From Hellea sp. (GTDB lineage: Bacteria > Pseudomonadota > Alphaproteobacteria > Caulobacterales > Maricaulaceae), in contig JABABK010000031.1 in the NCBI GenBank assembly GCA_014238285.1, positions 1 to 38,092 on the forward strand: a DNA stretch of 38,092 bases. The letters run 5' to 3'. Below are positions 34,800 through 38,092 of this stretch, one piece after another. The first letter of the stretch is position 1, and each line of letters begins with the position of its first letter. The translations under genes were made by a program, and so were the position numbers. The notes under the pieces were generated by a model. That model saw only the letters and a list, made by a program, of their open reading frames with translations. It was not told the DNA's origin and made no database searches.

Positions 34800-34911
34800 A
34801 ACATCAGGCTAACAAATTAGCGTATGAAGTGAAAGTCACGATTTCGTGGGTCAAAATTGATTTTCAACAATGGCATTTACAAAATAAACCCAAAGTGCTT
34901 TAGGCGGGCCT

Positions 34912-35379
34912 ATGAAGAATACAAACAAAGTAAAACCACAACACGCTGAAGGCTGGGGGTGGTGGGTCAAAGTCAAAGATGTTGATAGCGCCAATTACGC
35001 CATTAGAATGTCGGGTCTGCCGATATTCTTGATGGGGCTTGGTTTTCTTATTGCCAGCCTATTTATAGTGATAACTTGGAGCCAAATCGAATTTACTTCA
35101 GCCCTACAAAAGATATTCCTGATGGCTATGTTACCAATTAGTCTATGTTTGACTGCCAGTGGAATAATGCTGCGCAAAAATTTCAATAAAATTGCGCCGA
35201 TCGCTGCAGGCCTTTATATTCCTTATATACTTGGAAATTTATTTTTCGTCGCGCCATCGCCAGATATTGGCGAGAACACAATGCTCGTGATCAATGTTTT
35301 GTTTACGACTCTTATGGCATTGCTGTCCTTAGGCGGGCTTCGCGGATGGCTTTGGCTTCGCAAGAACCCTTCCGTTTAA
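34912..35379 (+). CDS. Small integral membrane protein, function unknown
   Basis: 155 residues with four predicted membrane helices (from ~35: MSGLPIFLMGLGFLIASLFI; ~70: FLMAMLPISLCLTASGIMLR; ~98: AAGLYIPYILGNLFFV; ~125: MLVINVLFTTLMALLSLGGL). The N-terminal ~30 residues are cytosolic and Trp/Lys-rich. No family recognised. GGCGGG lies just before ATG 34912. Confidence 0.65.
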   Translation: MKNTNKVKPQHAEGWGWWVKVKDVDSANYAIRMSGLPIFLMGLGFLIASLFIVITWSQIEFTSALQKIFLMAMLPISLCLTASGIMLRKNFNKIAPIAAGLYIPYILGNLFFVAPSPDIGENTMLVINVLFTTLMALLSLGGLRGWLWLRKNPSV

Positions 35380-35423
35380 TTAGAAATATTTCTCGATTTT
35401 ACTGAGGGCACATAGGACGAAGA

Positions 35424-35993
35424 TTAATTGTGCCATGCATATCTAGAGCCTTCTAAATACCAGTTGCTATTTACCTTTTCGAATAAATAATACTCTGCAT
35501 ACCCACACATGGGACAGGTGTAGTGAGCATATATCATCGCATGTTTTTTATCTGACGAAATTGCGGGCCAAGATAAACGCCAGTGTGGCGTATACTGGTT
35601 AGTGATATCTACTAGCTTAAAGTTAAAATCATCTAAGTTTAAACAAACGGAAAAATCCAATGTTTGAGATTGGGTGCTAATTGCTGCATGAAGTTCTGAG
35701 GCGTTAAATTCAAATGTTCTCAATTTAGGCGTATCTGAGATTTTACCATCTAATAATGGTAAGGCAGTGAATGTTTCGGACTGGTATTTTTCGTTATAAA
35801 ATTTATAAGAAGTGGGTTGTTTACGCAGGGGAGCGTTTTGTCCAACTTTTCCATTGTCGGTAAGAATATTGATAATTTCACATTGGTTTTCGAGCAAGGT
35901 TTTTGGTTTGCTAAAGTCAGGCTTGACGACGATTCCCAAAATAAAAATACTAAGGATGACCATTAAGACTAAAGGTATTTGTTTGTTTATCAT
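35424..35993 (-). CDS. Membrane-anchored hypothetical protein coupled to mutM
   Basis: 189 residues (193 if the ATG at 36005 is used). An N-terminal anchor (QIPLVLMVILSIFILGIVV) is followed by an exported domain with Cys in CEIINI, CLNLDD and CPMCGY; the CPMC pair near the C-terminus may bind metal or be redox active. Its ATG overlaps the mutM stop (TAATG). AT-rich compared with mutM, and not recognised as any family. Placement behind mutM is probably only transcriptional. Confidence 0.6.
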   Translation of the reverse strand: MINKQIPLVLMVILSIFILGIVVKPDFSKPKTLLENQCEIINILTDNGKVGQNAPLRKQPTSYKFYNEKYQSETFTALPLLDGKISDTPKLRTFEFNASELHAAISTQSQTLDFSVCLNLDDFNFKLVDITNQYTPHWRLSWPAISSDKKHAMIYAHYTCPMCGYAEYYLFEKVNSNWYLEGSRYAWHN

Positions 35994-36799
35994 TACCTCT
36001 GACATGCCTTACAGTAAAACGTGCTCCGGCCTGTTTGCACAATCCGATGAATAGATGTCTCGCAAATATTGCAAGGCTCGTTTTCTCGGCCGTAAACGTC
36101 AAAGCTATGCTGGAAATACCCTAATTCCCCATCCGTATTGGCGAAGTCTTTTAGGCTGCTGCCGCCGGCTTTTATAGCGTCTGAGATAACGTCCTTGATG
36201 TGACGGACAAGTAGTTCCGTATCCGCCACCGTTAATTTACCAGACGCGCGGGTTGGGGAAAGCTTGGCGCGGTAGAGCGCTTCGCAAACATAGATATTCC
36301 CAAGCCCGGCTATGATACGCTGATCCAGTAGGGCAGCTTTGATTTTGTTCTTTTTGCCCTTAAGGGCGGCGCGTAAAACAGGCGCGGAAAGTTCATTTGA
36401 TAAAGGCTCAGGGCCCAAATGATCCAGCCGTGATGGCTCACCCGGCTTGATTAACTCCATGAAGCCAAATCGTCTTGTGTCATTATAAACGACACGGTTA
36501 CCGCTACTCATTTCAAAAATCACATGGTCGTGTTTTTCAAATGCGGCAGGATCAATAGTGAATTTTCCCGACATGCCCAGATGCATGAAAAGACGATCAC
36601 CGGATGATAGCTCCGCCATCATGAATTTGGCGCGGCGCGATAGGCGTTCGAGTTTTTGTCCCTGAACGCGGGAAATGAAATCATCGCCAAATGGAAATCG
36701 CAGATCAGCGCGGTTAAGCTGCACACGGTCAAACACATAGCCTTCCATAACGGGGGCAAGGCCATTCTTGACGGTTTCGACTTCGGGTAATTCGGGCAT
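35993..36799 (-). CDS. mutM: Formamidopyrimidine-DNA glycosylase (Fpg)
   Basis: Bifunctional base-excision repair enzyme removing 8-oxoguanine and FapyG, with AP-lyase activity. 268 residues. The N-terminus MPELPEVETVKNGL supplies the catalytic Pro2 and Glu3, LFMHLGMSGKF carries the conserved Lys, and the C-terminal zinc finger is CNIC (243-246) and CKAC (263-266) with QTGRSTFYC. It is divergent from ubiE, a frequent arrangement in alphaproteobacteria. Confidence 0.97.
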   Translation of the reverse strand: MPELPEVETVKNGLAPVMEGYVFDRVQLNRADLRFPFGDDFISRVQGQKLERLSRRAKFMMAELSSGDRLFMHLGMSGKFTIDPAAFEKHDHVIFEMSSGNRVVYNDTRRFGFMELIKPGEPSRLDHLGPEPLSNELSAPVLRAALKGKKNKIKAALLDQRIIAGLGNIYVCEALYRAKLSPTRASGKLTVADTELLVRHIKDVISDAIKAGGSSLKDFANTDGELGYFQHSFDVYGRENEPCNICETSIHRIVQTGRSTFYCKACQR

Positions 36800-36860
36800 T
36801 ATAAGGGCTTATATGATGGATGTTTCGCGAGGGTACAATACATGTGTTTACCTGAAGGTC

Positions 36861-36954
36861 ACCCCACCCTTTTTCCCTCCCCATCAAGGGGAGGGAGACG
36901 ATGTGGAAATATATTCCCCTCCCACTTGTGGGGAGGGGTTAGGGGTGGGGGGGA
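36861..36954. repeat. GC-rich palindromic intergenic element
   Basis: Two inner hairpins, TCCCTCCCC/GGGGAGGGA (36874-36896) and CCCCTCCC/GGGGAGGGG (36916-36938), are flanked by ACCCCACCC (36861-36869) and GGGGTGGGGG (36942-36951), which are inverted relative to each other. The CCCCTCCCACTTGTGGGGAG type is a known style of interspersed alphaproteobacterial repeat. It fills most of the mutM-ubiE divergent space, 42 bases before the ubiE ATG, so it may lie in the ubiE leader. Confidence 0.8.
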
Positions 36955-36996
36955 TTGTCCCATGGTCAGCCGGATAATATTGTGAACAATAACCTT

Positions 36997-37761
36997 ATGA
37001 CCGAGAAAACAATCGACTTTGGATTTGAAGATATCCCTGAAGCGGATAAACAGTCGCGCGTGCGCGGCGTGTTTGATTCCGTGGCGGGTAATTATGATCT
37101 GATGAATGACGCCATGAGCCTGGGTATTCACCGAGTTTGGAAAGACATGACAATTACCAAGGTCAATCCACAGCCTGGTGAGCTTATCATTGATGTGGCT
37201 GGCGGCACGGGTGATCTGGCACGGCGCTTTATAAAAAAGGCTGGCGAGGTCAGAAAACGACGCGGTGGTAAGCCCGCGCGCGCCGTGATCTGCGATATTA
37301 ATGCCGAAATGCTGCTGGCGGGGATTGACGAGAAAAAAGATGCGGGCATGGATATTACGAGGGTTTGCGGCAACGCCGAAGCCTTGCCATTTGAAGACGG
37401 AGTGGCCGATGCGGTGACGATTGCCTTTGGTATTCGTAACGTCACTCATCGGGATAAGGCACTGTCGGAGTTTCACCGCGTGTTGAAACCTGGCGGGCGA
37501 TTGGCCGTACTCGAGTTTTCAACGCCGCCGCAAAAAGTGCTTCGCACTATCTATGATATGTATTCTTTTAACGTCATTCCAAAGCTCGGCGGCATGTTGG
37601 CTGATGATGCGGATAGCTATCGATATCTGGTCGAAAGCATTCGTAAATTTCCACGCCAAGAGGCCTTTGCCGATATGGTGCGTGAGGCTGGGTTTAAACG
37701 GGTGTCCTATCAGGATTATTCTGGCGGTATTGCGGCTATGCATTTTGGCTGGAAAGTTTAA
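36997..37761 (+). CDS. ubiE: Ubiquinone/menaquinone biosynthesis C-methyltransferase
   Basis: SAM-dependent C-methyltransferase of ubiquinone (and, where present, menaquinone) biosynthesis. 254 residues from ATG 36997. Seen are RVRGVFDSVAGNYDLMNDAM, SLGIHRVWKD, the SAM loop IIDVAGGTGDLARRF (64-78), GNAEALPFEDGVADAVTIAF, FGIRNVTHRDKALSEFHRVL and a C-terminal YSGGIAAMHFGWK. The frame is open to 36955, inside the repeat, but the N-terminal MTEKTIDFGFEDIPE is the family's. Its stop overlaps the convergent avidin-type gene's stop by three bases. Confidence 0.96.
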   Translation: MTEKTIDFGFEDIPEADKQSRVRGVFDSVAGNYDLMNDAMSLGIHRVWKDMTITKVNPQPGELIIDVAGGTGDLARRFIKKAGEVRKRRGGKPARAVICDINAEMLLAGIDEKKDAGMDITRVCGNAEALPFEDGVADAVTIAFGIRNVTHRDKALSEFHRVLKPGGRLAVLEFSTPPQKVLRTIYDMYSFNVIPKLGGMLADDADSYRYLVESIRKFPRQEAFADMVREAGFKRVSYQDYSGGIAAMHFGWKV

Positions 37762-38090
37762 TCTACCCGCCGAAAATCACTTGCGCCTGATGTAATCGAT
37801 TTCCATAAATCATCGTCTTCGGAAGCGTCCTCAACATCACGTGTAAGGTTCCAGAGCGTTCTAATGTAAGGCCCATCTGAATCGGTGGTGATTTGCCCAG
37901 TCCAGCTCGTCATAGACCCATAGCCTTTAAAGTTGACCGTAAAGGTTATTTGATCACCCTGCGCAAATCCGATTAACGGGAATTTTTTGGATTTATCCGG
38001 TTGCCCCACATTGGTTTGGTAATAGCCAGACAACAGTCCGTCCTGATTTTGAAAGATGACATGGGAGCCACGATCATTTTCCCATGCTCC
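37758..38090 (-). CDS. Avidin-family biotin-binding protein, 5' partial
   Basis: The frame runs off the right edge; 110 residues are visible. Reading from the edge gives GAWENDRGSHVIFQNQDG, then LLSGYYQTNVGQ, TSWTGQI, IRTLWNLT and LWKSITSGASDF, which follow the strand order of streptavidin (TWYNQLGSTF, GTYESAVGN, TTWSGQY, INTQWLL, AWKSTLVGHDTF). Expected biotin contacts are kept at Asn, Ser, Tyr, Trp92, Trp108, Trp120 and the Asp128 equivalent. Position Trp79 is Phe (VNFKGY) and Asn49 looks like Gln. Length suggests only the signal peptide and a few residues are missing. Affinity cannot be predicted. Confidence 0.85.
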   Translation of the reverse strand, partial: GAWENDRGSHVIFQNQDGLLSGYYQTNVGQPDKSKKFPLIGFAQGDQITFTVNFKGYGSMTSWTGQITTDSDGPYIRTLWNLTRDVEDASEDDDLWKSITSGASDFRRVD

Positions 38091-38092
38091 CG

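Noticed and set aside
36859-37476. 205-codon minus-strand ORF opposite ubiE
   Set aside because: Antisense to UbiE and running through the GC-rich repeat; no independent signal.
1-38092. CRISPR array, rRNA genes or complete insertion sequence
   Set aside because: No regularly spaced direct repeats, no rRNA-like sequence and no intact transposase with terminal inverted repeats were seen on either strand.

Overview
The window looks like a chromosomal segment of a moderate-GC alphaproteobacterium, most likely a marine member of the Caulobacterales/Hyphomonadales type. This is inferred from gene content: HslV, MutM divergent from UbiE, a CnoX-like thioredoxin next to LON-domain, Trm112 and DUF1244 genes, a hut operon with a linked Lrp-type regulator, and palindromic intergenic repeats of alphaproteobacterial style. 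No 16S gene or other direct taxonomic marker is present.

Layout. 1-6.9 kb: the 3' part of a membrane O-acyltransferase with an SGNH domain (cut by the left edge), a self-sufficient CYP102 (P450 BM3-type) P450-reductase fusion, a divergent exported protein ending in three PNIPTQDA repeats, a YCII-domain lipoprotein and a DUF protein. 7-11.9 kb: histidine degradation (hutI-hutH-hutU, minus strand) with a divergent Lrp/AsnC regulator and CTTGCA/TGCAAG half-sites between them. 12-16.6 kb: a tight three-gene operon of GlpD, an alkylglycerone-phosphate-synthase-like FAD oxidase and an FGGY kinase, followed by a SulP transporter and an exported Gly/Ser/Pro-rich protein.

20.7-26.6 kb is an accessory island of decayed RHS polymorphic-toxin material. 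It starts with a DUF6498 membrane-protein fragment fused in frame to RHS repeats. A second RHS fragment follows in another frame, with an unrecognised tip and a membrane-anchored partner gene. Next come small orphan ORFs, a truncated integrase, and a displaced orphan RHS tip whose toxin region carries methyltransferase-like motifs and overlaps (TGATG) a candidate immunity gene. A tRNA-Gly(GCC) gene lies at the right boundary with its 3' end facing the island. This is the most unusual part of the window.

26.9-38.1 kb returns to core-type genes: a YbaK/PrdX deacylase, CnoX-like thioredoxin-TPR protein, LON-domain protein, Trm112, DUF1244, then a compact minus-strand operon of SBP56/methanethiol oxidase, [2Fe-2S] ferredoxin and DUF2182 membrane protein. 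After it come hslV with a DUF7710-like small gene, an S24/LexA-like regulator, a TPR periplasmic protein, two uncharacterised membrane proteins, mutM, ubiE, and at the right edge most of an avidin-family biotin-binding protein.

All family assignments are from recognition of motifs in the translated sequence; no database search was run.
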